64,000 nt of DNA from Clostridiales bacterium (GCA_003525905.1 DQIA01000118.1:249-64248); one strand, 5' to 3'; positions 22,275 to 30,614 are shown, counted from the stretch's first letter. Program-made: numbers and translations. The notes: a model not told the origin generated them from the sequence alone.

Positions 22275-23519
22275 ATGGACATATTCTGCATCCGCGGCGG
22301 AACGCCGCTGCACGGTCGCATTGCGCTGCACGGCGCAAAAAATGCCGCGCTGCCGCTGCTGGCTGCCACGCTGGCGACCGGCGCGCGCTGCGAGCTTCAC
22401 GATTGCCCGGATATTTCCGACGTCACGGCTGCCTGCGCCATTCTGCGCCACCTTGGCTGCGCGGTGGAGCAGCACGGCGGGATCGTTGCAGTCGATGCCG
22501 GCTCCGCATGCCGGTCAGATATTCCGGCAGAACTCATGCGGAAAATGCGCGCTGCCGTCCTGTTCCTCGGGCCGCTGCTCGCGCGCTTCGGCACGGCGGA
22601 GCTGAGCCTGCCCGGCGGCTGCGTGCTCGGCGCGCGGCCGATCGATCTGCACCTGCGCGGCCTGCGCCGGATGGGTGCGGAGATCACGCTTGACGGCGAG
22701 CATATTTCGGCCCGGACCGACGGCCTTCACGGCTGCACGGTCGCACTGCCGCTTCCAAGCGTCGGCGCAACGGAGAATCTCATCCTTGCGGCGCTCGGCT
22801 GCCGGGGAACACTGACGCTGTGCAACGCCGCGCGTGAGCCGGAGATCGGCGACCTGATCGCCTTCCTGCGCGCCTGCGGCGCAGACATCCGCGGCGAGGG
22901 GAGCCTGCTGCGCATCCGCGGCGGCGTTCCGCTCACCGGCGCATGCCACACGGTCCTGCCGGACCGCATGGAGGCGGCGACGTATCTGGCCGCGGCTGCC
23001 GCAACGCGCGGCGACGTGACGCTCACGAATGTCCGGCCGGAGCACCTGACGGCTGTTCTGGCTGTGCTCGAGCGCGCGGGCTGCACGCTCACGCAGCAAA
23101 ACGGCATGCTCCGCCTGCGGTGCAGCCGCCTGCGGGCGGCGGGGCCGATCCGCACCGCGCCGTATGACGGCTTTCCGACGGATGCGCAGGCGCCCCTGAT
23201 GGCCGCCATGGCCGTTGCGGAGGGCGTGACGGTATTTGAAGAAAATCTGTTTGAGGACCGCTTCCGCCATGTCCCGGCCCTGCGGGCGCTTGGTGCGCAC
23301 ATCCATGCCGCGCGGCGCTACGCCGTTGTGACGGGCGTGCGGGAGCTGCACGGTGCAAGCATGACGGCAACGGACCTGCGCGGCGGGGCTGCGATGGTCA
23401 TCGGAGCGCTCTGCGCCCGCGGCGAGAGCGAGCTTGCCGGGACTGCGCACCTGAAGCGCGGCTATGCGGAGCTCGTTCCGACGCTGCGTGCCTGCGGCGC
23501 GGACATTACAGAACGCTGA
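22275..23519 (+). CDS. murA: UDP-N-acetylglucosamine 1-carboxyvinyltransferase MurA
   Basis: A 414-residue enolpyruvyl transferase, the first committed step of peptidoglycan synthesis. LHGAKNAALPLLAA near residue 19 supplies the conserved lysine and asparagine. The active-site cysteine is Cys116 in PGGCVLGARPIDLH, so the enzyme is predicted to be fosfomycin-sensitive by target. ATG 22275 has CCGGAGG upstream; the in-frame start at 22245 would add ten residues and lacks a site. MurA inside the cluster, between murG and ftsQ, is common in Clostridia. Confidence 0.94.
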   Translation: MDIFCIRGGTPLHGRIALHGAKNAALPLLAATLATGARCELHDCPDISDVTAACAILRHLGCAVEQHGGIVAVDAGSACRSDIPAELMRKMRAAVLFLGPLLARFGTAELSLPGGCVLGARPIDLHLRGLRRMGAEITLDGEHISARTDGLHGCTVALPLPSVGATENLILAALGCRGTLTLCNAAREPEIGDLIAFLRACGADIRGEGSLLRIRGGVPLTGACHTVLPDRMEAATYLAAAAATRGDVTLTNVRPEHLTAVLAVLERAGCTLTQQNGMLRLRCSRLRAAGPIRTAPYDGFPTDAQAPLMAAMAVAEGVTVFEENLFEDRFRHVPALRALGAHIHAARRYAVVTGVRELHGASMTATDLRGGAAMVIGALCARGESELAGTAHLKRGYAELVPTLRACGADITER

Positions 23520-23544
23520 CAAGACCCACGGAGGGGTGGACACC

Positions 23545-24450
23545 ATGGAACACGAGAAAAACGAGCCGCGGCGCAGGCCGCCGGAGCGAAATTCCCGCGC
23601 AGCACAGGCTGCGCAGCAGCGCCGTGACCAGCGGCGCGAGCAGGCGCATCTGGAGGAGCTGCGTCAGAAGCAGCGCAAGCGCGCGCGGCACCGCACGCGC
23701 CGCCGGATCAATCCCGGCGTCTGGAAGCGTATTCTCATCATGGCGGCGGTCGTTGCTGCCGTCGTGCTGAGCATGGTGCTGTTCTTCCGCGTGCGCTCCG
23801 TGGAGGTGACGGGCTCGGCATATTATACTGCCGACGAGATCCGCGCCGCCTGCGGCGTGGCTCAGGGCGACAACCTGCTCACGCTCTCCCGTGCGCGCAT
23901 CGCCGGGAATATCATGGCGGAGCTGCCCTATGTCAGCACGGTGCAGGTCACGCGCCGCCTGCCGGACACGCTGGAGCTGACCGTGACGGAATATGACGTC
24001 ACCTATGCGGCGCAGGGCGCGGACGGTGCTTCCTATCTTATCACGGCGGACGGCAAGATCACGGAAAAGATCGACGAGACCGCCGCGCGCGGCCACATCG
24101 CCGTGACGGGCCTGCAGCTCGCCGACCCGGTCGTCGGCCAGCAGCTCACAGTCGCCGGGGACGATGACGTCGCCGCGCAGGGCCAGCACGACGCGCTGTG
24201 CGCGCTGCTGCAGGCGCTCGAGGAGGCTGGGCTTACGAAGAAGGCCGCGTCCGTCGCCGTGCCGAGCTCCTATGAGCTCTCGTTCTGGTACGGCGATCAG
24301 TACGAGGTCAAGCTGGGAAATTCCGAGAATCTCCCCTATAAGCTGGCCTATCTTGAAAAGGTGCTCGAAAGCCTCGCGGATTACCAGACCGGTACGATCG
24401 ATCTGTCCTTCAGCGAGGGAAGCGAGGCCAGATTCACCCCGAAGCAGTGA
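23545..24450 (+). CDS. ftsQ: Cell division protein FtsQ/DivIB
   Basis: A 301-residue bitopic protein. A highly basic, glutamine-rich cytoplasmic tail of about 66 residues precedes one membrane helix (ILIMAAVVAAVVLSMVLFF). A POTRA domain follows (VRSVEVTGSAYYTADEIRAACGV ... NLLTLSRARIAGNI), then the FtsQ/DivIB beta domain (LPYVSTVQVTRRLPDTLELTVTE). The protein should bridge FtsL and DivIC in the divisome. The start at 23545 has GGAGGGG upstream. It is followed by ftsZ from a separate promoter. Confidence 0.9.
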   Translation: MEHEKNEPRRRPPERNSRAAQAAQQRRDQRREQAHLEELRQKQRKRARHRTRRRINPGVWKRILIMAAVVAAVVLSMVLFFRVRSVEVTGSAYYTADEIRAACGVAQGDNLLTLSRARIAGNIMAELPYVSTVQVTRRLPDTLELTVTEYDVTYAAQGADGASYLITADGKITEKIDETAARGHIAVTGLQLADPVVGQQLTVAGDDDVAAQGQHDALCALLQALEEAGLTKKAASVAVPSSYELSFWYGDQYEVKLGNSENLPYKLAYLEKVLESLADYQTGTIDLSFSEGSEARFTPKQ

Positions 24451-24498
24451 AAACGATACGGAAAATGTAAATTATTTTCTGAAATCCGAGAAAGTCTA

Positions 24499-24527
24499 TT
24501 GACCTGCGGACCATTCCACGATAAAAT
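24499..24527 (+). promoter_or_regulatory. ftsZ promoter
   Basis: TTGACC (24499-24504), 17 bp, TAAAAT (24522-24527), in the 152-bp gap between ftsQ and ftsZ. The initiation point would be near 24534, with a leader of about 70 nt. It allows ftsZ to be expressed apart from the long upstream operon. Confidence 0.75.
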
Positions 24528-24602
24528 AAAACGGTATAAATCTGCATATATTATGTACGGCGCGCCGCGCCCGAACAGTGGATACATAGGAGGAGATTGT
24601 CA

Positions 24603-25685
24603 ATGTCTGAAACTTACACAGATAAGGTCGTAAATATCAAAGTGATCGGTGTCGGCGGCGCCGGCAACAACGTTGTCAACCGGATGATCACCAGCGGCAT
24701 CGGCGGAGTCGAATTCGTCGTTGTGAACACGGATCGTCAGGATCTCAATAAGTCCAAGTGCGATAACAAGCTGCAGATCGGTGAGAAGCTGACGGGCGGC
24801 ATGGGCGCAGGCTCCAAGCCCGACATCGGCAAGAAGTCCGCCGAGGAGAGCCGCGCGGCCATCTCCAAGTGCCTTGAGGGCGCAGACATGGTCTTCATCA
24901 CCGCCGGTATGGGCGGTGGCACCGGCACGGGCGCAGCCCCGATCATTGCGGATCTCGCACATGAGGCCGGCATCCTGACCGTCGGTGTCGTGACGAAGCC
25001 CTTCAAGTTCGAGGGTGCAAACCGCATGAAGCAGGCAGAGTCCGGCATCGCCGCCCTGTCCGATAAGGTCGACTCCCTCATCATCATCCCGAACGACCGT
25101 CTGAAGTACGTTACGGATCAGAAGATCACGTTCGCCAACGCATTCGGCATCGCAGACGATGTGCTGAAGCAGGCCGTGACCTCCATCTCCGAGCTCGTCG
25201 GCTACTCCGACCGCGTCATCATCAACCTCGACTTTGCGGACGTTTCCTCCATCATGAAGAACGCTGGCCGCGCACACATGGGCGTCGGCATTGCCTCCGG
25301 CCGCGAGAAGGCTGAGCAGGCCGCCATGGCCGCCGTCGCCAGCCCCCTGCTGGAGACCTCCATCAACGGTGCAACGGGCGTCCTGATTAACGTGACGGGC
25401 GCTGCGGACCTCGGCCTCGACGACGTCGAGACTGCCGCAAACATTGTTATGGAAGCTGCGAACCCCGAGGCGAACATCATCTTCGGCGCGACGTTCTCCG
25501 AGGACTTCGAGGACGAGATGCGCGTGACGGTCATCGCAACCGGCTTTGACGAGAAGAAGCCGGAGTCGAAGGGAATCTATTCCTCCTCGAAGCCGGCCGC
25601 GGGCAGCAAGCAGCAGAGCATTCCCGCAGATGCCGCTTCGGACATCAACGACATCGACGAGATCTTCAAGATCTTCAACAAGTAA
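24603..25685 (+). CDS. ftsZ: Cell division GTPase FtsZ
   Basis: A 360-residue tubulin homologue that forms the Z ring. IKVIGVGGAGNNVVNRM (about residues 13-29) begins the nucleotide-binding domain and the tubulin signature GGGTGTGAAP is at 104-113. After a variable linker the C-terminal peptide is DINDIDEIFKIFNK, a short form of the tail that binds partner proteins. The start follows TAGGAGGAG; an in-frame TTG at 24597 would add two residues and overlap the site. ftsA does not precede it, unlike in Bacillus. Confidence 0.97.
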   Translation: MSETYTDKVVNIKVIGVGGAGNNVVNRMITSGIGGVEFVVVNTDRQDLNKSKCDNKLQIGEKLTGGMGAGSKPDIGKKSAEESRAAISKCLEGADMVFITAGMGGGTGTGAAPIIADLAHEAGILTVGVVTKPFKFEGANRMKQAESGIAALSDKVDSLIIIPNDRLKYVTDQKITFANAFGIADDVLKQAVTSISELVGYSDRVIINLDFADVSSIMKNAGRAHMGVGIASGREKAEQAAMAAVASPLLETSINGATGVLINVTGAADLGLDDVETAANIVMEAANPEANIIFGATFSEDFEDEMRVTVIATGFDEKKPESKGIYSSSKPAAGSKQQSIPADAASDINDIDEIFKIFNK

Positions 25686-25696
25686 AAAACGCTCTG

Positions 25697-25730
25697 ATCT
25701 CCCCCGGCGCAAAGCACCGGGGGAGATTTC
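25697..25730 (+). terminator. ftsZ terminator
   Basis: An 11-bp perfect stem (ATCTCCCCCGG / CCGGGGGAGAT) with a 9-base loop, followed by TTC. The T-run is short but the stem is very stable. Confidence 0.7.
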
Positions 25731-25764
25731 TGCGCAATTTGCCGTAAATATCCGCAGAATGCGG

Positions 25765-25793
25765 TTTACTTTCACAATATAGTGTGTTAAAAT
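25765..25793 (+). promoter_or_regulatory. Promoter of the yerC-like operon
   Basis: TTTACT (25765-25770), 17 bp, TAAAAT (25788-25793), 32 bp before the start codon of the TrpR-like gene. Confidence 0.7.
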
Positions 25794-25825
25794 AAAGATA
25801 TCCAAATATCCGGAGGTGTTATCCC

Positions 25826-26128
25826 ATGGACAGCAGGAACAAACGCTCAGATAAAAACAGCGAGCTGTATCGCGCGATCACCGCGCTGGATTCGCTCGAT
25901 GACTGCTATGATTTTCTCGTCGACCTGTGCACACAGCCGGAGCTGAAGGCCATGGAGCAGCGCTATGAGGTCGCCCGCATGCTTGATCGCGGCATGATCT
26001 ACAGCGACATCCTCGCCGAGACGAGCGCCAGCTCCGCAACCATCAGCCGCGTGAACCGCTGCCTGACGGGCGGTACGGGCGGCTATGAGCGCGCTTTTGC
26101 AAAAGTCGATGCGGAGGAAAAGAAATGA
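25826..26128 (+). CDS. YerC/YecD family TrpR-related protein
   Basis: A 100-residue protein of the YerC/YecD group, relatives of the tryptophan repressor with a helix-turn-helix. The fold signature is LDSLDDCYDFLVDLCTQPEL, then MEQRYEVARMLDRGMIYSDI and the recognition part SASSATISRVNRCL (about residues 68-81). The ligand and target of this group are generally not known; it is not a tryptophan-operon neighbour here. It is cotranscribed with a methyltransferase gene that overlaps its stop codon (ATGA). Start has CGGAGG upstream. Confidence 0.85.
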   Translation: MDSRNKRSDKNSELYRAITALDSLDDCYDFLVDLCTQPELKAMEQRYEVARMLDRGMIYSDILAETSASSATISRVNRCLTGGTGGYERAFAKVDAEEKK

Positions 26129-26883
26129 GCCCCGAAGCAAGGGAACCCTATGAAACGCTCGCGGGCGCGTATGACGGGCTGACGACCGATGTGGACTATG
26201 CCGCCGTGCTGCAGTTTTTCGAGACCGTCCTGCAGCGCGCGGGGCATTCGCCAAAGACCGTGCTGGACCTTGCCTGCGGCACCGGCTCTATGTCCGTGCT
26301 GTTGGCGGAGCGCGGCTATCGCGTCACCGGTGCGGATATTTCCGAGGAAATGCTGACGGCCGCCGCACAGAAGGCTGCAGCCATGGCGGAAAACCCGCCG
26401 TTCTTCATTTGCCAGCCCATGCAGCGTCTGACCCTGCCGGAGCCTGTGGAGGCCATTGTGTGCCTCCTGGACAGCCTGAACTATCTGACGGAGCCGGAGG
26501 ATTGCCGCAAGACGTTTCACCGCGTCTGGCGCGCGCTGCGGCCCGGCGGCATGTTCTTTTTCGACATCAACACGCCACAAAAGCTGCGCGGGCTGGACGG
26601 ACAGGTCTTCCTCGATGAGAATGACGAGTCCTACTGCGTCTGGCGCGCGGAATTTGACGAAGAAGAGAACTGCTGCTACTATGGCATCGATCTGTTCCGC
26701 CGCAGGGGTGCACTGTGGGCGCGCAGCTTTGAGCAGCACTGTGAATATGCCTATGACCCGGACACGCTGGAGCAGTGGCTCCGCGAGGCGGGCTTTGCGC
26801 GTGTAGAGTGCTTCGGCGACCGCACGCTGACGCCGCCCGGTCCGGACGAGCAGCGCATGTATTTTGCCGCATGGAAGGAGTAA
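26125..26883 (+). CDS. Class I SAM-dependent methyltransferase
   Basis: A 252-residue protein with the S-adenosylmethionine-binding motif VLDLACGTGSMSVLLAERG (about residues 47-65), an acidic loop two (VTGADISEEML) and the post-motif AIVCLLDSLNYL. The second half resembles uncharacterised Clostridia methyltransferases with a beta insertion. Substrate is unknown. ATGA overlap with the preceding gene suggests coupling; the Hsp33 gene follows after 5 bp, so the three genes form an operon. Confidence 0.88.
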   Translation: MSPEAREPYETLAGAYDGLTTDVDYAAVLQFFETVLQRAGHSPKTVLDLACGTGSMSVLLAERGYRVTGADISEEMLTAAAQKAAAMAENPPFFICQPMQRLTLPEPVEAIVCLLDSLNYLTEPEDCRKTFHRVWRALRPGGMFFFDINTPQKLRGLDGQVFLDENDESYCVWRAEFDEEENCCYYGIDLFRRRGALWARSFEQHCEYAYDPDTLEQWLREAGFARVECFGDRTLTPPGPDEQRMYFAAWKE

Positions 26884-26888
26884 CTGCA

Positions 26889-27767
26889 ATGCAGGATCAT
26901 ATTGTTCGCGCCATCACGAAGGATGGCTTTCTGAAGGCGACGGCCATCTGCTCCACGGGGATCGCGGAGCGCGCCCGCCAGATCCACCACACCACGCCCA
27001 CGGCCACAGCCGCGCTCGGCCGCGTTCTGACGGCTGCCTCGATGATGGGCAACATGCAGAAGGTCGAAAACGGCACGCTGACGCTGCAGATCAAGGGCGG
27101 CGGCCCGCTTGGGACGCTGCTGGCCGTTTCGGATGCCGAGGGCAATGTCCGCGGCTATGTGCAGAATCCCGGCATCACGCTGCTGGAGAAGTATGCGGGC
27201 AAGCTGGATGTCGGCGCTGCCGTCGGCACGGACGGCATGCTCACGGTCATCCGTGATCTGCAGATGAAGGAACCCTACGTCGGCTCCGTCGCGCTCGTCT
27301 CCGGCGAGATCGGCGATGATGTGACGGCATACTTTGCCCAGAGCGAGCAGACGCCGACGGCCTGTGCGCTCGGTGTGCTCGTCGGCCGCGACCAGACGGT
27401 CAGCGTAGCGGGCGGCTATCTCATCCAGCTGCTGCCGGATGCGCCGGACGCCCTCATCGACCGGCTCGAGGCCGGTATCCGCGCCGCAGGCGCCGTGACG
27501 CCCATGCTCTCCGAGGGGCTGACGCCGGAGGCCATGCTGCGCCGCGTGCTGGACGGCTTCGAGCTGGAGTTCCTCGAGAATACGCCGGTGAGCTATCGCT
27601 GCTACTGCTCGCGCGAGCGCGTGACCTCGACGCTCATTGCCATCGGCCGCAAAGACCTCGAGGAGATCGTCGCGGAAGGAAAGCCCATCAATCTCGAGTG
27701 CCAGTTCTGTGATCAGGTCTATACCTTCACGCCGGAGGAGATCTCGGACCTCTTGAAAGAGATTTGA
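26889..27767 (+). CDS. hslO: Redox-regulated chaperone Hsp33
   Basis: A 292-residue holdase chaperone activated by oxidation. The N-terminal domain opens DHIVRAITKDGFLKATAI and contains MMGNMQK and KGGGPLGTLLAV. The C-terminal zinc switch is CYC in YRCYCSRER plus CQFC, the four cysteines that release zinc and form disulfides under oxidative stress. Length is normal. It ends an operon with the TrpR-like and methyltransferase genes. Confidence 0.95.
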   Translation: MQDHIVRAITKDGFLKATAICSTGIAERARQIHHTTPTATAALGRVLTAASMMGNMQKVENGTLTLQIKGGGPLGTLLAVSDAEGNVRGYVQNPGITLLEKYAGKLDVGAAVGTDGMLTVIRDLQMKEPYVGSVALVSGEIGDDVTAYFAQSEQTPTACALGVLVGRDQTVSVAGGYLIQLLPDAPDALIDRLEAGIRAAGAVTPMLSEGLTPEAMLRRVLDGFELEFLENTPVSYRCYCSRERVTSTLIAIGRKDLEEIVAEGKPINLECQFCDQVYTFTPEEISDLLKEI

Positions 27768-27796
27768 AGAAACTTGAAATAAATCGAAAAAAGTGC

Positions 27797-27825
27797 TTGA
27801 CAAAATGGGGACCCGCGTGTATAAT
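27797..27825 (+). promoter_or_regulatory. Consensus promoter of tRNA cluster 1
   Basis: TTGACA (27797-27802), exactly 17 bp, TATAAT (27820-27825): a perfect sigma-A consensus 43 bp before the first tRNA. Confidence 0.9.
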
Positions 27826-27868
27826 AAGACCCGTCGCTGATGAGTGATCGCCACTCGGAAGGACGCAG

Positions 27869-27944
27869 GGGAGCATAGCTCAGCTGGGAGAGCACATGCC
27901 TTACAAGCATAGGGTCACAGGTTCGAGCCCTGTTGTTCCCACCA
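27869..27944 (+). tRNA. tRNA-Val (anticodon TAC)
   Basis: 76 nt with CCA encoded. The acceptor GGGAGCA pairs with TGTTCCC. The anticodon loop is CTTACAA. First of a cluster of five tRNAs. Confidence 0.95.
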
Positions 27945-27950
27945 TTATCT

Positions 27951-28027
27951 GGCCCGGTGGTGCAGTCGGTTAGCACGCCAGCCTGTCACGCTGGAGGTCG
28001 ACGGTTCGAGTCCGTTCCGGGTCGCCA
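27951..28027 (+). tRNA. tRNA-Asp (anticodon GTC)
   Basis: 77 nt with CCA encoded. The acceptor GGCCCGG pairs with CCGGGTC; the anticodon loop is CTGTCAC. A 23-base near-palindrome (TGAGCCGAGTT / AACTCGGCTCA, 28041-28063) lies between this tRNA and the next and is a likely processing hairpin. Confidence 0.95.
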
Positions 28028-28066
28028 TTTTTAAAGCATCTGAGCCGAGTTTAACTCGGCTCAACA

Positions 28067-28143
<77 letters not shown>

Positions 28144-28146
28144 GAT

Positions 28147-28222
28147 GCGGGTGTAGCTCATCTGGTAGAGCGCCACCTTGCCAAGGTGGAGGTAGCGAGT
28201 TCGAGCCTCGTCACCCGCTCCA
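28147..28222 (+). tRNA. tRNA-Gly (anticodon GCC)
   Basis: 76 nt with CCA encoded. The acceptor GCGGGTG pairs with CACCCGC; the anticodon loop is CTTGCCA. Confidence 0.95.
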
Positions 28223-28234
28223 TTCGTTAACTGA

Positions 28235-28260
28235 AGGAACGCACCCCGCGTTCCTTTTTT
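28235..28260 (+). terminator. Terminator within tRNA cluster 1
   Basis: AGGAACGC and GCGTTCCT around a short loop, followed by TTTTT, between tRNA-Gly and tRNA-Cys. It should end the four-tRNA transcript, so tRNA-Cys may depend on readthrough or a promoter I could not identify. Confidence 0.8.
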
Positions 28261-28277
28261 ACAAGATAACTTCATAT

Positions 28278-28352
28278 GGTGCCGTGGCCAAGTGGTAAGG
28301 CAAGGGTCTGCAAAACCCTGACTCCCCAGTTCAAATCTGGGCGGCACCTCCA
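28278..28352 (+). tRNA. tRNA-Cys (anticodon GCA)
   Basis: 75 nt with CCA encoded. The acceptor GGTGCCG pairs with CGGCACC; the anticodon loop is TCTGCAA. Confidence 0.95.
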
Positions 28353-28390
28353 AAAAAGAAAGACACGTTGATGCGTGTCTTTCTTTTTTG
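28353..28390 (+). terminator. Terminator after tRNA-Cys
   Basis: AAAAAAGAAAGACACG pairs with CGTGTCTTTCTTTTTT. The A-rich and T-rich ends make it effective on both strands. Confidence 0.85.
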
Positions 28391-28484
28391 GTGTCAGTGT
28401 ATCGAAAGCCCTGCAGAACGCAGTCGGAAGTGTATGGCATCCCATCGCCCCAAAGGCCCGAAGGGACTTTTTTTGACAAGCTGA

Positions 28485-28513
28485 AAAGAGCCGCCCTCGG
28501 TGGGCGGCTCTTT
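28485..28513 (-). terminator. Terminator of the minus-strand membrane protein gene
   Basis: A 12-bp perfect stem (AAAGAGCCGCCC / GGGCGGCTCTTT) with a 5-base loop, 15 bp after the stop codon of the gene read on the minus strand. Confidence 0.75.
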
Positions 28514-28527
28514 GGATAGATCGGGGA

Positions 28528-29052
28528 TCAGAACTCTGCGGGGTTCTTTGCGGCAGCTTCTGTCTCGGCGGCAGCGGCGGCCTTGGACTTGCGGACGGCG
28601 TCGCGGATGAAGAAGACGGCCTCCAGAATGCTGAAGACAAAGGCGATGCCAAGGTCCTTCAGAACGCTGGTTCGGATTTCCGCCTCCGTCAGGAAATCGG
28701 GAACGGATGCCAGGGCATCGCGGAACGCGATATCGTAGGTTTCCTTGAACGCATCAAAGATCTCCTTTGCCAGACCGAAATATTCGGCGGCGACGATCAT
28801 CAGCATGGTGAACACGACGGCGAGAATCGCGCCGTGCACGGTGTTCTTCCGGCCGGAAAACAGGCCATAGCCGAAGTAACCGGCGGCCATGCCGACCAGC
28901 GCGCTGATCCACGCAATATAGCCGAGCTGCAGCAAGCCGAAATGGACCAGGCCACCGGCGGCGGAGAAGAGCAGCGCGCCGAGCACACCGAGGGCGATGT
29001 TTTCGCGGCGCTTCACCGGAAGCTCCGCAGGGTTGACATAGGGTTCTGTCAT
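28528..29052 (-). CDS. Uncharacterised membrane protein
   Basis: A 174-residue protein that I do not recognise as a named family. Three hydrophobic segments are clear (IALGVLGALLFSAAGGLVHFG, AWISALVGMAAGYFGYGLF, HGAILAVVFTMLMIVAAEYFG), and a fourth near residues 131-148 (LGIAFVFSILEAVFFIRDAV). A soluble stretch with AFKETYDIAFRDALASVPDF lies between the third and fourth. The C-terminal tail is alanine- and glutamate-rich. The ATG at 29052 has GAGAGG upstream; an in-frame start at 29094 adds 14 residues without a site. The arrangement resembles small clostridial membrane proteins of unknown function. Confidence 0.75.
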   Translation of the reverse strand: MTEPYVNPAELPVKRRENIALGVLGALLFSAAGGLVHFGLLQLGYIAWISALVGMAAGYFGYGLFSGRKNTVHGAILAVVFTMLMIVAAEYFGLAKEIFDAFKETYDIAFRDALASVPDFLTEAEIRTSVLKDLGIAFVFSILEAVFFIRDAVRKSKAAAAAETEAAAKNPAEF

Positions 29053-29084
29053 GGGAGGTACCTCTCTTTCTTTTCTGTAAGCCC

Positions 29085-29113
29085 ATTCTACCATGCCGGG
29101 CAGGAGAAAGCAA
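29085..29113 (-). promoter_or_regulatory. Promoter of the membrane protein gene
   Basis: On the minus strand TTGCTT (29113-29108), 17 bp, TAGAAT (29090-29085), 33 bp before the start codon. Confidence 0.6.
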
Positions 29114-29120
29114 GAAGTAG

Positions 29121-30140
29121 TTATTCCTCCGTCGGCACGATGGAGCAGCTGTCCGTGATGCCATAGGTGGCGAGCAGGCGCTTTGTGCCCTTGTCCGTTA
29201 CCGGGCGAAGCAGGCGCAGGTGCTTTGCGCCCCCGGCACGCAGCGGGCAGATCGCCTCGCCCAGAAGCTGCGCCGCCAGCCCGCAGCCGCGGTGCTCCGG
29301 CAGCAGGGCCAGATGCAGCAGCGCGCCCTCATCGCCGTCCAGGCGGCGCGTGGCGACCATCCCGGCGGGAGTATCGCGCAGCATGGCGATGCGAACGCGG
29401 TCGCCCGGCTCCGTCTGCGGGCAGCCAAGCGCGGCCAGCAGGGGAGCGTCCTCCGGAGCTACGTCGCGATACCACATATTGAAATCCAGATAGCGGCTGC
29501 CGCGCCACCAGTTCTGGCGGCCGAGCGTCGAGAGCTCCGGCGTCAGGTGCGTAGCGTCGTTCAGCGAGATCAGCTCATAGCTGCCGTTTTCCCAGTGCAG
29601 CTCCGTGACGGCCGTGTTCTCGCTGTGGCTGACGCCTTCGTCCTGCCCGGGAAAGAACAGCTCTATCAGCGCGCCGCGCAGGACCATGCCGTGAGAGAAA
29701 ATGGCGATGGACTGCCCTTCGTGACGGCGGACGACGTCGTCCAGCCCGGCAAGGAAGCGGTGTGCATATTGCAGGAAGCACTCCGCGCCCTCCACATACC
29801 AATGGTAGGAATCGTGAGAGAAGGCGTGCAGCTGCGCGGGATAACGTCGCTCCAACTCGCCAAACGGCGTGTCCTCCCACGGGCCGAGGCCGACCTCGCG
29901 GAAGCGCGCGTCGCGGTGGAGCGGCAGGCCCTTCTGCCGGTAGATGGCCGTCGCCGTCAGGCAGGTGCGCTTCAGATCGCTGGCATAGACCGCGTCGACG
30001 GGGATGCCTGCAAAGCGCTGCGCCAGCGCCGCGATCTGGCGGCGGCCGTTCGGCGTCACGCAGGAATCATATTGGCCGTGGATGCGGCGGAAGACATTGC
30101 CCTCCGCCTCCGCGTGCCGGATCAGGTAGATTGTTGTCAT
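29121..30140 (-). CDS. Histidine phosphatase-GNAT acetyltransferase fusion
   Basis: A 339-residue protein with two enzymatic domains. Residues 1-200 form a histidine phosphatase of the phosphoglycerate-mutase superfamily: YLIRHAEAEGN has the catalytic histidine His9, YASDLKRTCLTA is the second motif, and FSHGMVLRGAL carries the second histidine. Residues about 250-339 resemble a GNAT acetyltransferase, with LALLPEHRGCGLAAQLLGEA as the acetyl-CoA loop (Q/RxxGxG/A) region. The phosphatase may act on a small phosphoester and the acetyltransferase on a small molecule or protein; neither substrate is known. ATG 30140 has GAGAGG upstream and starts at the domain boundary. Extended -10 TGCTATACT lies at 30175-30183. 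Confidence 0.85.
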   Translation of the reverse strand: MTTIYLIRHAEAEGNVFRRIHGQYDSCVTPNGRRQIAALAQRFAGIPVDAVYASDLKRTCLTATAIYRQKGLPLHRDARFREVGLGPWEDTPFGELERRYPAQLHAFSHDSYHWYVEGAECFLQYAHRFLAGLDDVVRRHEGQSIAIFSHGMVLRGALIELFFPGQDEGVSHSENTAVTELHWENGSYELISLNDATHLTPELSTLGRQNWWRGSRYLDFNMWYRDVAPEDAPLLAALGCPQTEPGDRVRIAMLRDTPAGMVATRRLDGDEGALLHLALLPEHRGCGLAAQLLGEAICPLRAGGAKHLRLLRPVTDKGTKRLLATYGITDSCSIVPTEE

Positions 30141-30240
30141 AGTCTGTTCCTCTCTGTGCATGGGATTTTCCTTCAGTATAGCACAGCAATTCAAAAATGA
30201 AAAGTGACAGACGGTCAAAAAACTGTCGGCCAAAAGCTTC

Positions 30241-30380
30241 GGAGGGGAAGAAAAGCAGGAATGGAAACCGTCAGGGCCTCCCTTCTCGTTCCATCACTCC
30301 CCGCAGCGGGAAAAACTGCAAGATAATATTTCAAAATTTCATTTTTGCAATTTCGAAAGCAGCTTGGCAAAAAGCTGAAG
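30241..30380 (+). repeat. Interspersed element, copy 1
   Basis: About 140 bp that recur in inverted orientation at 30759-30901 with roughly two-thirds identity by eye. The best-conserved core is GGAAACCGTCAGGG (30263-30276), a perfect 14-base match to the other copy read on the opposite strand; CGTTCCxTCAC and CCGCAGCGG also match. Most of the 302-bp gap between the phosphatase-GNAT gene and the next gene is this element. Confidence 0.65.
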
Positions 30381-30442
30381 TGTTTTTTTGCGCAGGCGCG
30401 GGCATGCTAACCGTGCAGAAAAGCGTGAAGGGAGGAAGAACG

Positions 30443-30607
30443 ATGCAGGTACGATCCTTTTTGCTGACGCTCGGCCTCGGCATGGCCGCAGGCGGCACGG
30501 TAGCGCTGATGCTGCCGCGGCAGTCCGGCGTGCGCCGGGAGGCGCAGAAGGCCGCCGATGCCGTGGAGCAGACCATCACGGATGCGGTGCAGAAACTGAA
30601 GCCCTGA
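30443..30607 (+). CDS. Small single-pass membrane protein
   Basis: A 54-residue protein: MQVRSFLLTLGLGMAAGGTVALMLP forms one membrane helix and the rest is a polar helix (VRREAQKAADAVEQTITDAVQKLKP). It resembles short YtxH-like proteins of Firmicutes in design but is too small to assign. A strong GGGAGGAAG lies before the ATG and a terminator follows, so it is likely a real monocistronic gene. It lies between the two inverted copies of the interspersed element. Confidence 0.7.
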   Translation: MQVRSFLLTLGLGMAAGGTVALMLPRQSGVRREAQKAADAVEQTITDAVQKLKP

Positions 30608-30614
30608 CGGCCCG

